From: Azolla caroliniana
Taxonomy: Eukaryota > Polypodiophyta
Reading direction: 5' to 3'
DNA length: 64,000 bases
NCBI GenBank assembly: GCA_043228905.1
Contig: JBHGNT010000002.1
Location: 28,086,001 to 28,150,000 of the forward strand
Positions 50,048 through 63,459 of this stretch are shown here, piece after piece. Within the stretch, counting starts at the first letter, position 1; every line of letters begins with the position of its first letter. The notes beneath the pieces are model-generated. The model did no database searches and had not been told where the DNA came from. It was given only the letters and a program-made list of their open reading frames with translations. Made by a program: the position numbers and the translations under genes.

Positions 50048-53000
50048 TGCCATATTCAGCTTTGTCCTACTGCACAAAGTAAAACATGCATTGGTTTGCT
50101 GTGTTTCCGTCATCATTTTTATTCCATTCGCATGTTGGTGGATGTGTGATTTTTATTATTGTTAGGGATCTTGAAGATGAAATTTTAATCTTAGTTTACA
50201 TTTCTATCTTTGGAAAGAAAATTTCATTGGTACAATAATGTGGTACCATATTCTATAGTTTGTCTTTTTTTTCTGTTGCCTTGTGATAAGTTTTGAGTCT
50301 TTTGGACCAGGCTTTGAACCCCTTCATTCGGATATCAATTTTGTTGGAGAGCCTCTTTGGGATGGCCACCTATATATATGTATGTGAACATTAAATGTTC
50401 AATTTGTTTATATTTAATTTTTTGTTCACCTCGTCGGCGAAACCCGAGGAATTATGAAGGATGAAACTTAATTATCAGAAATGACATCTACTCTGGACAT
50501 GATATAGAAACAAACATAATACATCTTTGTCTTCTCTTGATTGAACCTATAAGGTCCACATGTTGCATTTTCCTCACATGATGAATTATTCAAGCACTAC
50601 ATGTGGTGACATAGTACAACCTATTTCAGCAATTTGTTTCTGACATTGGCGTGATTAAGCTTGTGGAATGATAACCATTAATCTTGTGAACAATATATAG
50701 TTATCAAACTTACATAATGTGTGAACAGTTCACAACATTTTAACCTTCTGATATGATTAATCTTGTGAATGATGTAAGGCTGTATTGTTATGTTGAACTG
50801 GTAATGTTTATTTTCATCAATCATAGAGTTTTGTAATGCTGCTCATAACAATGTTCATTATCTTTTGATAAGCTGTGAATGATATATAAGTTTGTAAACT
50901 TGCATTATGCTGCACATGGCAATGTTTATTTTCATTAATCATTAAGTTTTGTAATGCTGCTCATAACAATGTTCATGTTCTTCTACTGAGTGGTAAGTTT
51001 CCAGAGTGGGTCATTGTGTTCCTTTAATTATGTTACTGTTGGACATTATCTGCCATGTAAAAATGCTTGTCATGCTCCTACAATCCTATTTACCTCCTGT
51101 GAGACCACCCACCTAATACTGTCTATTTCCCAAGCAATTGTTAAATTACATATAGTTTTCTTTACGAACTAAACCATATCTATGCGAAAGATATCATTTA
51201 GGAAAAAGGTTGGCTTCTCCAAAATTTGTCAGTGGATACCAAGAAGATAGTTATTTGCTCCAAAATGTAAGAAGAAACCAAATTATAATGCTCCATTCCT
51301 CTGATATTTTTTCGTGTTTAAATATTCGGATGTCAAATGATAAACAATAAACTTCTACAAAACGAGAGAAACTAAACGTTACATACTCGTCGAATCATAA
51401 CCTCCCCAATAATGAGTAATCAAACTTAATTACACAATTTGCTACCCCAACAAAAAGCTAGGTACAATTAGTTTGTCCCCTACTGATGCCACCAAGCCAG
51501 CTTGCTAAAATTAATGAAGTTGCAGTGATCATTTAGAGAAGGGGAGAGTAAAACCATGATTACTAGTAGGTTAGGTGTAGGAATCCCATTTCTGGTACTT
51601 CACAACGAAAGGAAGTTTTGTAAGCGGTGAATAGATAGATACTTTGCACGCGATAAATAAACACGCATTGTAGGTTTGGTGCAGGGATCCAATTTCTGGT
51701 GCTTCACAAAAGGAAGTTTTGTATGCGGTGAATAGATCGATACTTTGTAAGCGATAAATGAACACGCATGTCAAAAACACTGATGACCGGCCCTGTCTGT
51801 TATATACGATCTAATGATCAGGCACAGTGACCAAATAATCAGATACTGAGACTGGCTTTCGGGCAATAGGTAACAAGCACTATATGGTTCCCACAATCAA
51901 CTACAGTCGCTCCCACTATAAGTCCAGACAACCAGTGAGATTGGCGATCAGGCGGTCATCATCAATCTGCCAATACTGTCGATAGATTTATCGTAATCAT
52001 TCATGTGTAAAAAGTGCCCAGCGAGACACATCACCACAGTAAAATCATGGAGCTTCTGCGAAGCATGCACCATTTCCTAATATTGGCTCACAGGACAGAA
52101 TTATGATACATGACATGGCAGGACAGGGGAGGGCAGTTCTTAAACTCTCATCCCATGAAATTCCTGTTTTAGTCTCCACTGCCACTGCCTTCAAGACACC
52201 ATTAATGATAAACTACTCCGACTTTTATTTTACGACCCTGCCACGAACCCTAAACCTAAATACGCAGGAGTCGAAACATTGTTACACCCCCTGAATACAC
52301 AGTAGACACATCATTATGCTTGAAACACGCTATTATATCTTTAAAACACCCAAAAAACTCACAAGTGTCTACATATACAGAATCCAGACCCTCCCATTAA
52401 CCCTAAATATCCAGCAGACACAGCATTATTATTCTGAGGGAAATGGAACTGTAAGATCTCGTGTAGAAGGAGACAAAGAAAAAGCAGAATCTCCATGGAT
52501 CTGTTGAGATCTGTGAATAGATTACTCGCTATTGGCCTATCATGAAACCAAAAGAACCCATGACTGTACAGAAGAATCCTGGTCAATCTAGTAGGCCATT
52601 ATTACGTCGAAGAACACATCAAAACCCTAAATTGATCCCCAGATCATGTCTGCTTCCTTCCATATCTCTAACTTCATCGGTTTATATTTTGAAGAACTGC
52701 GTCGATTAGGGCTTGACACTCTTGTTTGGTTTCACACGCATTCGCATGTCCCCAACTCTCCTGATACCAATCCCAAACCCTTCTCGCTGATGTTTCTGTC
52801 GGAGGATACGTGTTTGTCATTGACTCACTTCTCAAATCCCACATGTTTAGTGCATTGCAATCCAATCCTTATATCAATAGCAACAGAGTACATTATCGGG
52901 CTCATTGGCTATTGTGTTAATAGTCAAAGGTCGTTTGGGGGCTTCATTGCCATCTGATCCTTATATTGATAGCGGTAGTGTACATTTTCGGGCTCATTGG

Positions 53001-56000
53001 CTATTGTAGTGATGGTTGTTATTGGGCTCATTGGCTACTTCCCTTGACATTGCCCTTGACCTCGTGTTGGCTAACTTGGTTGTTTGATCCCTTTTTGGAG
53101 CCAATAATAAATAGTAAGGTTGTTTGTGGGCTTCCAAAGCCAGGGAACCATGTATCCCTACTCAATTGGATGTTTATTCTTGAACATGTTTTTGTATAGA
53201 GCTTTCATCACATGAAATATAAGTTGTTTCATTAAACAATTTTCAATGGCTTGTTTCCGCATCCCCGATGCTTGGCCTCTTTCGCCCTAAAACTGATTGA
53301 AAATAACTTCACCCAAATTATGAAGAACATTCGAGTTTCTCCTAGAGCTTCCCATTTATGTGTAGCATGAAGTCGCATATACAAATGATGATTTTGACCT
53401 TCTATATGAACTTATAAAACACATTGATATTATTATTAGTGTACGATAAGTTGGACATAATCAATGAAATAACACTTTGGGGCTCCAACTTTCATCCATG
53501 TGGAGCATGACATGTGACATGTTGTATGTAAGGATTTCGACAAAGCTCTTTTTCTAAGGAGAGGGCATCTCCCTTGGAATGGAAAAATATGATGATGATC
53601 CTCACTCGGGGATAGAAACATCTATCAAAATTTCGATGCAAACAAATTGGTGACGAAGAATAATTATTTGATATGGGAAACTCTTGGATGGAACTTCATG
53701 TTGGAATATGAAACTAGCATTATGTGCAAAGGATTGAGTTCACTTTAGAAGGAGACATCTTTGCATGTGTTCGATGCATAGCTAAAGAAGTTTACATAAT
53801 GTACCATCGTGGTACTGCTTTTAATTGAAATCAACTACGTAGAAATATTTGAAGCAAAAGTTTTCAGTAGGTTAAGAACTACTTCACTTGATGGGAGGGC
53901 ATCTTCTCGCATGGTATGATCTTTATATGTCTCAACAACTTCTTATCCTTTATATTTGTAATGGGTGTGCAATGTCATCCAAAAGTTGGAAATATAGGAA
54001 AACAAGGAGCCTCGATAGTGAATACCCTCAACTTTAGGTCATGGATTCAACTATGGTAACCAAAAACATACATAGCCCCTCTACTTTAGGTCTCCCATAT
54101 TGGCAACTCTCAACTCTGGTCATATTTTTTTACATCACGTGTGTAATCACTCTATTTATAGCTACCCTCGCTCGTTGTTGTGAATACATATCAATTCACA
54201 ATTCCACTACACACGTGTCACCACCTCTCCCACCATTCTCTGTTGGACGTGTTGATGTTAATTGCCTCACTCCTTGTTCACGTGTCAATAGCTCGCTATC
54301 TTCAAATTGTCATGGAAATATTTCCCTAGTCATCCATCCTGGTGATAAACATGCTTTGGCATGCAATAAACCTATACACCAAGTTTGATTACTACTTTCC
54401 ATGTATGTTCACTTCACATATAACCTAGACTTGCCTTATGGTTTGTGATTATATTGAGTTGTATGTGCCTTATTATTGTTTTATTCCATTTGAATATGAT
54501 TTTGGGGTGCATGTTCATGGAACACACACACACACCTTTTGAGTTATTCAAAAACAAATTTCCCATTGATGTTGATTTATCAATTTGATCTATAGTTTTG
54601 GAGCATTCGTAAAAAAAAATGTTGATTCATTTCTCTCTCAAATGACTACCAATTAATGTCGATTGTTTTTAGCACTGAGGTTTGAACAAATTTTTGTGGA
54701 AATTGGTTTGAAAAATTATATTTGTTTGGACAAATTGTTGTGCATTATCTCAAACTAGAAATATGAAATAAATTTTGCAATAAAAACTATACTTTAGTAC
54801 TTGTTATACACTTAATTGCCATGGACATTTTCATGACGAACCATTGTAATGGAAGTAAGAGAACATGTAGAACCGAAGAAAGGGTCTTGTGAACCGATCA
54901 TGTGAAAGGATATAAAAGTTAAACGATAAGATCGTCGCAAGCTTATCCTTCACATTCTCAACTTAGGCTAGAACATGCATGGACTCTCTTTGTCTCTGTC
55001 TCTCTCTGTCTCTCTCCATTGATCACTATCGTGAGTGGTACCCTAAGCACAACATTAATTGTCATAATGAGCAAAGTAAGCCTTATTGCATAACCTCTTA
55101 TATAAACTTAGTTGTGTAGATCATTTTTTGAAGCTTGCTATATACTAATGATCATGGATAATTCAATGATGGCCCAAGGACAATGCCATTCATACTCCTA
55201 CCTAGGATGCTTCAAAAGGAAGTTGAGTCATGCAACAAGACAGGATATATGATGCCCCAAACACCTAAAGCGCTACATAAGTCACAAGTGCCGATACTCA
55301 AATTCATGCATGTCATGATATCACTAAGAGAGCAAGGCCTTTGTCATGCAAAATCCAAGCAATTTTGGGTCCACTAAAATGTTTGGGCAAGGGCCTTTAG
55401 TAGAGCACCCTAAGTCACCACTAGCCCATCCCCCCACCAACCATTTCACCTCATCAACGCCCACTTCCTTGCATAAGAACTTGCTTTGTTGGGTTAAAAT
55501 ATGACCATCGAATTGATATTCAGGCTATGAGGGTCACCCACTCCACCAACCCAAGGAATCACAAAGCCATTGAGAGTGAGAAAAACACCCCCAAGTTTTC
55601 TCTCAATATACATTGGTAGATACTAAAATTTCTCGATGTACGGGTTGTGAAGTGAACAAAGGGAAACCAATATGTCAAAGACCACAAGGACCCCATGTTT
55701 GTTCTAAAAAAAGAGCAACTACAATGGACAATAGCAGCAATCATATATACTAGCAATTATCAATCAAAGTTTCACTCTCGATTGGTTAGGCATAGATTGC
55801 AAGTGTTTGTCGTAGCTAGGGATTGGAATTGTTTGTCACGGTGACCAAACAACTATCAAAGGTTCATTCCAACATATCATGCATTGATTGAGAAATTAAA
55901 AGATAGTTCGAGGCATGAATAAACACCCGAAACCATTAAACGTAATAGCAACAATAATTGATGAATGAAGGAACACATCAATAATCAAATCAAAGTTTTG

Positions 56001-56414
56001 CTTGTAGAGTCAAGAGCCTCTAAATGGAACAACAAGAAGAATGGATGAACCTCCACATCAATATTCGAATTGAATTAAAGTTTTGCTTGTTGAGACACTG
56101 GCCACCATTCACTCAGGTAGAATAAGTAGACACTACTCTTTGATTTTTTTCAAATAAATTTGGTGTTCGGAGGATTGTTTCTCTGTGCATTTAAACCTAT
56201 GTATTCCAAAGATATGGATTTGCTCTGGGAAGAATTCTTCAGAGACCCGTCCCAGTTTTGGGACAATCGAGTCAACAAGGTATTGATAGTCTTATTACAT
56301 TATTCTTGACTTTGACTTTTCGACCTTGACCTTGGACTTGACTCAGAAAAATGTTTTGTCCCCCACCCCCCCTTCAAACAGAGAAGTCCAAAATCCCCTG
56401 ATTTTACACACAGA
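50048..56414. other. Gene-free intergenic stretch with local duplications
   Basis: No recognised gene. Tandem duplications lie at 50806-50980 (AGTTTTGTAATGCTGCTCAT twice, about 118 bp apart), 51565-51772 (period about 103 bp, sharing TTTCTGGT(A/G)CTTCACAA and GCGGTGAATAGAT) and around 52895-53035, where GGGCTCATTGGCTA occurs three times. (TCTG)/(TC) repeats occur at 54980-55018. Confidence 0.45.
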
Positions 56415-59357
56415 TTGACCAGGAAGGCTTTGTGGGTCAATGGAAAGCAAAACCCACCTTGGGTCCCTGTCAAATTACGATTTAAACAACCCAATTGGAG
56501 AGGAAAGGTCAAAGAAGACCGAGTTTCTGTTTTGAAACTTATTAAAACGTGTGGAAAAGAGAAGGATCTATGCAAAGCAAGAAGAGTTCATGCCAACATT
56601 GTGAAGAAAAATCTCGTTATTACTAAGGACACTTATGTTGCTAGTGCCCTAATCAGTGCATATGCTAAATGCGGTGATCTCAGTAAAGCCCGAGAACTAT
56701 TCGAACAAATTTTGGTTCGGGATGTGGTTACATGGAATGCATTGATTGGTGGTTATGCCCAACAAGGCATGGGTCTTGAAGCTCTACAATGTTTCCGACA
56801 AATGAAGAAAGAACAAATTTCTCCCGATGTTATAACGTATACTTGTATATTGAAAGCTTGCGGTATTGTAAGGTCACTTGAGATCGGTGAAGACATAAGT
56901 GAGGAGATTGTTAGGCTTGGATTGCTGCAGAAAGATGTATTGCTTGGTACTACTTTAGTGGACATGTATGCCAAATGTGGTGCACTTGAAAAAGCCGAAG
57001 AAGTGTTTGAACACCTTCCCACACGAGATATAGTGTCTTGGAATGCATTGTTATCAGGTTATGTCCAACATGGCTTTGGTGACAAAGCATTAAAAAGTTT
57101 TAGAAAGATGCAAGATGAAGGTTTTGTTCCGAATTCTGTCAGTTATATATGTAGCTTGAAAGCTTGTGGTATCATTAGATCTCTCGAGGTTGGGGAAGTT
57201 ATAAATGCCGAGGTTAGGAAGAAAGGGTTTTTGCAAAAGGATATATTGTTAGGGTCTACATTGGTTGATATGTATGCCAAGTGTGGTGCACTTGGCAAAG
57301 CTCAAGAAGTGTTTAATGAGCTTCGAGAACGGAATGTTGTGTCATGGACAGCCTTGATTTCGGGATATGTTCAACAGGGGCATGGCCACCAAGCCCTAAA
57401 GTGCTTTGCTCAGATGCGAAGTGAGGGTATTTCACCTAACGAAGTGACTTATAGTTGTATTTTGAAAGCTTGTGGTTTGGTTGGGTCACTCCAGACAGGA
57501 GAAGAAATCGACTCTGAAGTGAGAAAGCTAGGATTATTGCAAAAAGACATTGTACTCGGTGCATCATTGGTAGACATGTATGTCAAATGTGGCATGCTTG
57601 AAAAAGCGCGAAAAGTATTTGAAGAGCTTCCAGTGTCAGATTCTCTCTCATCGAATTCTCTTATAGACGGATATGCTAAGTCTGGGGAACTGGAGAGCGC
57701 AAGAGAAATATTTGGAAGGCTCCAAATGAAGACACTTGTGTCATGGAATGCGCTCATAACAGGATATGTGCAAAATGGGAGTGGGCGTGAAGCCCTCGAA
57801 TGCTTCAGGCAAATGCAAGATGAAGGAATAAGTCCCGATGTGGTAACTTTTACTTGTATTTTGGGAGCTTCTGGCATTGTAGGATCTCTCGAGGTTGGGG
57901 AAGATGTGCATGCCAAGATCCAAAAGCAGGGATTATTGCAAAACGACATGGTTCTTGGCACAGCATTGGTGGACATGTATGCCAAATGTGGAAAGCTTGA
58001 AAAAGCACAAGAAGTATTTGATGACCTTCAGACCCGAGATGTGGTATCATGGAATGTATTGATCTCTGGATATGCGAAGTGTGGGGCACTTGAGAAAGCA
58101 AGGGAATTATTTGATAATCTCTTTGAGCCTGACATTTCGTCCTGGAATGTTCTAATAACTGGATATGCTCAACATGGGCTCATTGATGAAGCCTTCAAAT
58201 GTTTCCACCAAATGAAAGATGAGAAAGTATCTCCGAATGTATTAACTTATACTACCATTTTAAAAGCCTGTAGCATTGTAGGATCTCTGGAGATTGGTGA
58301 TGACATATATGTTGAGGTACGAAATCAAGGGCTATTGGAGAAAGACACAGTGCTTGGTACGACTTTAGTTGGTATGTATGCAAAGTGTGGTGCCCTTGAA
58401 AAAGCACAAGAAGTGTTTGAACAGCTTCCAGTGAGGAATGTAGTGTCGTGGACTTCATTACTCACAGGGTATGCCCAATTAGGTCAATTTCAAGTGGCAT
58501 TGGACATGTTTGAGAAAATGAGGGCAGAGGGTACAGTGCCAAACCTTGTTACCTTTTGTGTGTTGCTCACCGCATGTAGTCACGCTGGGTTACTTGAAGA
58601 GGGAGGGAAGTTGTTTGATGACATGTGTGCTGGATATGGTCTTGTTCCAACAATAGACCATTATACTTGTATGATCGATCTATATTGTCGAGCGGGAGAC
58701 TTTGACAAGGCTAAAGCATTGCTCGAAAAGTTACCATCTTGTGATCATCTTCCAATATTCTTCATCATATTGGGTGCATGTCAGAAATGGGTAAATGTGA
58801 ACCTTGGGAGATGGGCATTTGAGCAATTGATAAGGCTAGATGAAACAAATGCAGCGTCATATGTTTGCATGAGGAATATATATTCGGCAGCTGGAATGCA
58901 AATGGAAGCTGATGAAATTGATGCTTGGAGAAAGAAAAATGCTGCACGAAGGGCATCAGGATGTTGTTGGTGGACAGACATTAGCCGAAATGTACATTCA
59001 TTTGTTGAGGATGATAAGAGCCATCCTCAAAGCTCATATATATATGCAAAACTCAAAGAAATCTATGAAAAGCTTGTTCAGGATGGTTATTCTGGGATAA
59101 TATCACCTGTGGTTCAGGATGAGAAAATGGAGGATGTGTTGTGTGGACATAGTGAAAAGATAGCCATTGCCTGTGCTCTCATCAATACATCCGAATCTGC
59201 TCCTATTCGTGTTACTAAGAATACTCAGATGTGTGACCATTGCCATTCTACCATCTTGCTTATATCAATGGTAGAGAAGCGACGGATTCAAGTGAATGAT
59301 GCAAATTGTGTGCATATTTTTGAAGGTGGAAGATGTATTTGTGAGAAAGCCCATTGA
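56415..59357 (+). CDS. PLS-class PPR protein with E and DYW domains, 980 residues
   Basis: A single intronless frame encodes about 22 PPR motifs in P-L-S order, then E1/E2 (about FFIILGACQKW onward), a PG-box-like region with the unusual GCCWWTD, and a DYW deaminase. The deaminase HxE is present as HSEKIA and the zinc pair as CDHCH, with a second CxC (CIC) near the end. The usual DYW end is replaced by KAH. Such proteins bind organelle transcripts and edit C to U (in some lineages also U to C). Fifth/last residue pairs of P and S motifs in order are SD, ND, TD, NN, SN, TN, AD, NT, ND, TD, ND, NN, TN, TN. Repeats are very alike (LVDMYAKCGALEKAQEVF and variants), suggesting recent internal duplication. 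The first Met gives a basic N-terminus that could be a transit peptide, which is unproven. Confidence 0.95.
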   Translation: MTRKALWVNGKQNPPWVPVKLRFKQPNWRGKVKEDRVSVLKLIKTCGKEKDLCKARRVHANIVKKNLVITKDTYVASALISAYAKCGDLSKARELFEQILVRDVVTWNALIGGYAQQGMGLEALQCFRQMKKEQISPDVITYTCILKACGIVRSLEIGEDISEEIVRLGLLQKDVLLGTTLVDMYAKCGALEKAEEVFEHLPTRDIVSWNALLSGYVQHGFGDKALKSFRKMQDEGFVPNSVSYICSLKACGIIRSLEVGEVINAEVRKKGFLQKDILLGSTLVDMYAKCGALGKAQEVFNELRERNVVSWTALISGYVQQGHGHQALKCFAQMRSEGISPNEVTYSCILKACGLVGSLQTGEEIDSEVRKLGLLQKDIVLGASLVDMYVKCGMLEKARKVFEELPVSDSLSSNSLIDGYAKSGELESAREIFGRLQMKTLVSWNALITGYVQNGSGREALECFRQMQDEGISPDVVTFTCILGASGIVGSLEVGEDVHAKIQKQGLLQNDMVLGTALVDMYAKCGKLEKAQEVFDDLQTRDVVSWNVLISGYAKCGALEKARELFDNLFEPDISSWNVLITGYAQHGLIDEAFKCFHQMKDEKVSPNVLTYTTILKACSIVGSLEIGDDIYVEVRNQGLLEKDTVLGTTLVGMYAKCGALEKAQEVFEQLPVRNVVSWTSLLTGYAQLGQFQVALDMFEKMRAEGTVPNLVTFCVLLTACSHAGLLEEGGKLFDDMCAGYGLVPTIDHYTCMIDLYCRAGDFDKAKALLEKLPSCDHLPIFFIILGACQKWVNVNLGRWAFEQLIRLDETNAASYVCMRNIYSAAGMQMEADEIDAWRKKNAARRASGCCWWTDISRNVHSFVEDDKSHPQSSYIYAKLKEIYEKLVQDGYSGIISPVVQDEKMEDVLCGHSEKIAIACALINTSESAPIRVTKNTQMCDHCHSTILLISMVEKRRIQVNDANCVHIFEGGRCICEKAH

Positions 59358-62300
59358 GATTTCAAGGTTTTATGGTCATGTCGGAACGACATCTCAAGAA
59401 TTGGTCCAACGTTGTTCAATTCCTGCAAGCCAAACATGAGTTTCATTGATAAAAAACAAAATCATACACTCTGTCCTCTGTCCACTGAGAGATGGTTTAT
59501 GGTATTTGATTGGATTTGTGAATTTGAACATCATAGTTGCTCCAAACAAAGGATCCCATTGCTTTGGATAAGGTACTTTACTTTACTAAAAGCCAATGCA
59601 ACTAGCCAATTTGTATCATTGTCATCCCACAAGGAAATTGGGTTTCTACTTGAAGTAATCCTCTTGGGTGTCATATATACAAACATATAACCCACCGAAA
59701 CGGAAAGGGTCTAAATATATCTTTCATGAAGAGTTTTTAGCTTGGCAATTGTGTCACCTTCTGGACTCTGTAAAAAATTCCATGGCAGTGTAGAGAGGAT
59801 ATGAAACCGGAACGATGAATCTACGCAAAGCGAGTTAGTCTAATTAATGATTTGGGGATTTCCTTGTAAGCGACAAGAGTTTAATTCTTGCCCATGATAC
59901 TTGTAATGCTCGAGATAATTATGGACATGATGGAGAACTGCATTAGTGGAATAGTGCGATCTTTCCACATGTTCCTTGTTTTACTATAGCATACCTACGA
60001 GCTTTTTTCTTTATTTATAGTTCCTTGGATTGTCCAATGGTGCACGAAAAGATCATGTATGGTCATTGTTCGTCATGCCTATGCCATGGATGAGTCATAC
60101 CAATGTCCCTTGCAAGAAACAAACTTTCAAAAGCTCGCCAAAAGATTACGCCCACGTTCATTTGCCAAAAGATTACACACATGTTCATTTGAATGCATTC
60201 TACCATTATACATGATGAACGTTGATTTAAGAGCAAATTGAACTGCTATGCTAGATTCAAACACACTAGTAGAGGAATTTATAAGTAATTAGAGGAATTT
60301 ATAAGTAATTCTTAGTGTACCATGCATATGTACTTGTTTGGAAGAACAAGGGTGACATAGAATAACAATTGAAACAAATTCAAGTAGTATAAGAAAAGAT
60401 AGTAGATTCTTTCCTTAACAGTATCTATTTATACTTGAAGATAACAAGAAAAGTATTAGTGCAATCACATGTATGCACATTATGCATAAGATGAAATCCT
60501 CCAAAATATTGCCTTCTTGTTAATAGACACAACTCCCATGGTAATTCTACGAAGTTTTCTATTGCATTTTGAATTACCACGGTGAGAAGTTAATGTATTC
60601 CATTATTTGATAAAAAATTTATATCTGTTTGTTTCTACTCGTGGATAAAAACTATAAACCTTTATAAAGGGCCCATGAAATTTATGCATGACTAAATACA
60701 CATTGATATGATGTAGGGAGGAATTGAGTTGGTGTCAACACCATTCATGTCGACAACTTTTTACTAACCACTATAAAGATACCCACTTCATTGAAAATTT
60801 GAAATAGACTACAATTTGACAAGGGATGATTGATATCTTTAGACATGTTGTCACGAGATTTGCGCAATTGATGATGATTGGGAGGAGGTACTACTCAAGA
60901 TAATGTTGGAAATAAATGTGATATTGATACTTTTATGATGTTCAAATGATTGTGGATTGTAATTAGTTGAACAACTACTTATGATAGGTTTATCTAAAGT
61001 CCGATAACTAGTCAAAGGATGTGTTAGATAAATCTATCTAAGGTCTAGTTGAATGCAAGGATGTGATCATACTATCGTTGTTGATACAAAAACACATTTC
61101 TATATTTTAAAGTATGGCAATGACATTGAGTAGTTGGTGATTCTATATTTTTGTTTATTTATGTCTCTTGTTAACCATGTGCATGCATTATTTTTTGAAA
61201 TTCACTCTTAATCTATCATTTCTCGCATGACATTTTTATGTGAGTGGATTTCTTATGATTTGAATTGTTTGATTGATCTCATTCCTTACATGTTTAATAC
61301 ATCCACCTTTTTCATCTAGCATGGGATATATAGGTAGGGTACACACTGTGGATCCAAATGATGCTAGTGAGATGCACAAAACAATAAACTCTCTATTAAC
61401 AAGAAGTATGAGAGAAAGGTAATTCGATGTCTATTGCATTATAATTTTTGAAATAGCTAGACTCTCAAATATAATGTTATGCCTTTCCATGAATCATAAT
61501 TTCAAAAACAATTATTTTAAAATTACATGACTACATATTGACCTTTAAGGACCACCATAACCACCTTAATTTCTTTATGCATATAAATATGACACAATAA
61601 GAAGCTACATTGTAGGGAACGAGTGGATTGTCTCTAAGTTTTTGAAGAGAGGATGAGATTCCATGCCATAAGTAAAAAAGAAATGAAATTACAAAGTAGA
61701 GCGGTGATGACATAGTTGTGTACGTCAACATGTACATGAGTACCAAATCCAAGAGAGGTTCCTTAATGTTAACTCAAAGTTTTTCTCAAGGTTTGTAAGA
61801 TCAAGAATAAAACAATACACTATATAATTTGCACATCTATCAACCACAAAACGTCTACAATTTTCATATCTACTCAAATTTGACATGCCAAGTCAATAGG
61901 AATATGGCTATTGGCAACACTTTTCTTTGTCAAAGAGGCACATCAACTTCATTTGTCATATGAGGAGACACTCGAATGCTTATAAGACCATGTAATTCAA
62001 TATGTATATTAAAGTGAAAACTCCTTTAATGGATCATTTGAATAACTAATTGTTTATTTTTTTGTTGCAATTCCAATGATATAGGTGTACCTTTGTAGGC
62101 CTAGGTGGTGGTTCACACCATAAAAGGTTAATAACACCCATGAGCCTCGGGCCCATAAACCACCCATCCTAGTGCCCTATGGTAAAAATTTAGCGCCATA
62201 ATAAGTGTGGAATCAAGTACATAGGCATGCAAATATATGCAGGTTGAGAGGGTGCGTGTGAGCCAATATCACTATCAAGGAACTAAGTGAAACGAGGCGT

Positions 62301-62887
62301 AAGAGCACACCACCAACCACTAGGGCCAAGGATAACTATAACAAGAATCAGGCGAGAACACAATCAACGGACGAAGGAAGGGGAGAGGACATGCGTGCGT
62401 GGGAGAGAAAGAAAGAAAGATATATTAACGTCTTCTAAGACCAAAATCGGCCCATCGATCGGTATGGAATCAAGTAAGAGATCAAGCATCAACATGGTCT
62501 ATGGAATCACTATCGGATCGTGTCGGTCATGTACGGATTGGACAAACCCTAGCGGTATGTACGTAAAAGCTCTGCTTTTGTAATTGCTGCGTTTTGTCAC
62601 TTCCTTCCTTCACTAAGTGCACCAATGGGGACCCTCCCCCAAAATAACTCTCTTCCCTCCATACTCATAGTACATACCACCAACATAACCATAGAAAGAC
62701 CCTCTATCTGTCTCTGACAGAAGAAGAAGAAGAAGACGAAGAAGAAGAAGGAAAGAAAATGCTCTGTTTCTTTCTTTCTTTCATTCTTGACGCAGATCTT
62801 TGCTCACATGGATTAGGCCCCTCCCCTTGAAAGAACCCAAAATCTAGAAGAACCCCATTTCTTGGTTTCTACATACTACGAAGCCAA
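59358..62887. other. Intergenic, PPR 3' flank to right-edge gene
   Basis: No recognised gene. Small duplications: TAGAGGAATTTATAAGTAAT twice at 60270-60309, and a CCAAAAGATTACrCmCACGTTCATTTG-like pair at about 60135-60190. The dispersed tail repeat at 62403-62456 is listed separately. GAA-rich and GAC/GAA triplets at 62717-62757 probably belong to the 5' UTR of the gene at 62888. Confidence 0.45.
62403..62456 (-). repeat. Dispersed element tail, copy 2
   Basis: Shares (GAAA)n, GATATATTAACGTCTTCTAA and CCAAAATCGGCCCAT with 35014-35068 in the same orientation. It probably marks a truncated retroelement end. Confidence 0.7.
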
Positions 62888-63007
62888 ATGGGCGGTCAAA
62901 TCAATCAATCTGGTCAATACGAACACAATGGGAGAGTCTCCTCTCCGAGCCCCCCTACCCCTGCGCTGCCTCTTGATCCCCGCCTTTTGCAAAATTTGCT
63001 CTTACAA
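62888..63007 (+). CDS. Probable first coding exon of an unidentified gene
   Basis: An ATG after a GAA-rich leader opens 40 codons (MGGQINQSGQYEHNGRVSS, then a Ser/Pro-rich stretch, then DPRLLQNLLLQ) that end at a consensus donor CAA|GTAAGT. The bias towards Gln, Ser and Pro and the clean splice site suggest a real 5' exon. I do not recognise the family. A possible acceptor (TTATTGCAG) lies at about 63950-63958, but the sequence right after it stops in the expected phase, so the next exon may lie beyond the window or use a later AG. Confidence 0.5.
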
Positions 63008-63174
63008 GTAAGTTGGCTGTTACATCCCCGCCCCCCCCACCCACCTTCTTTCAAGCTTTTTCTTTTTTTCTTCCCTTCTGTTTAACTTAATGAATAAGTT
63101 ATCCAACTCATTACGTAAATCTATCTTTATATCATTCCTTTGTGCATTTCAGCGGATTAACATATTCAACTTAG

Positions 63175-63424
63175 CCTAATTGTTAAGACATTGAACTTAG
63201 TAGCTTGAGGTTCTTAGCTCAATATCATTCTTAGACTATTTTATCAAAATTTACTCTTAAAGCCAATTTAAGTTGGGTCTTTTCCTCTCTTGACGTTTTT
63301 CGTTTGTCTTTAGTACAATGGGTTAGATATTAAACTCCAGTATAATGCTTTCTAATTAGTGTTACCCTAATGATTAAGTTATTAAACTTAGTACTAGAAT
63401 TCCATGAGTTCAAACTTTCTTTCC

Positions 63425-63459
<35 letters not shown>

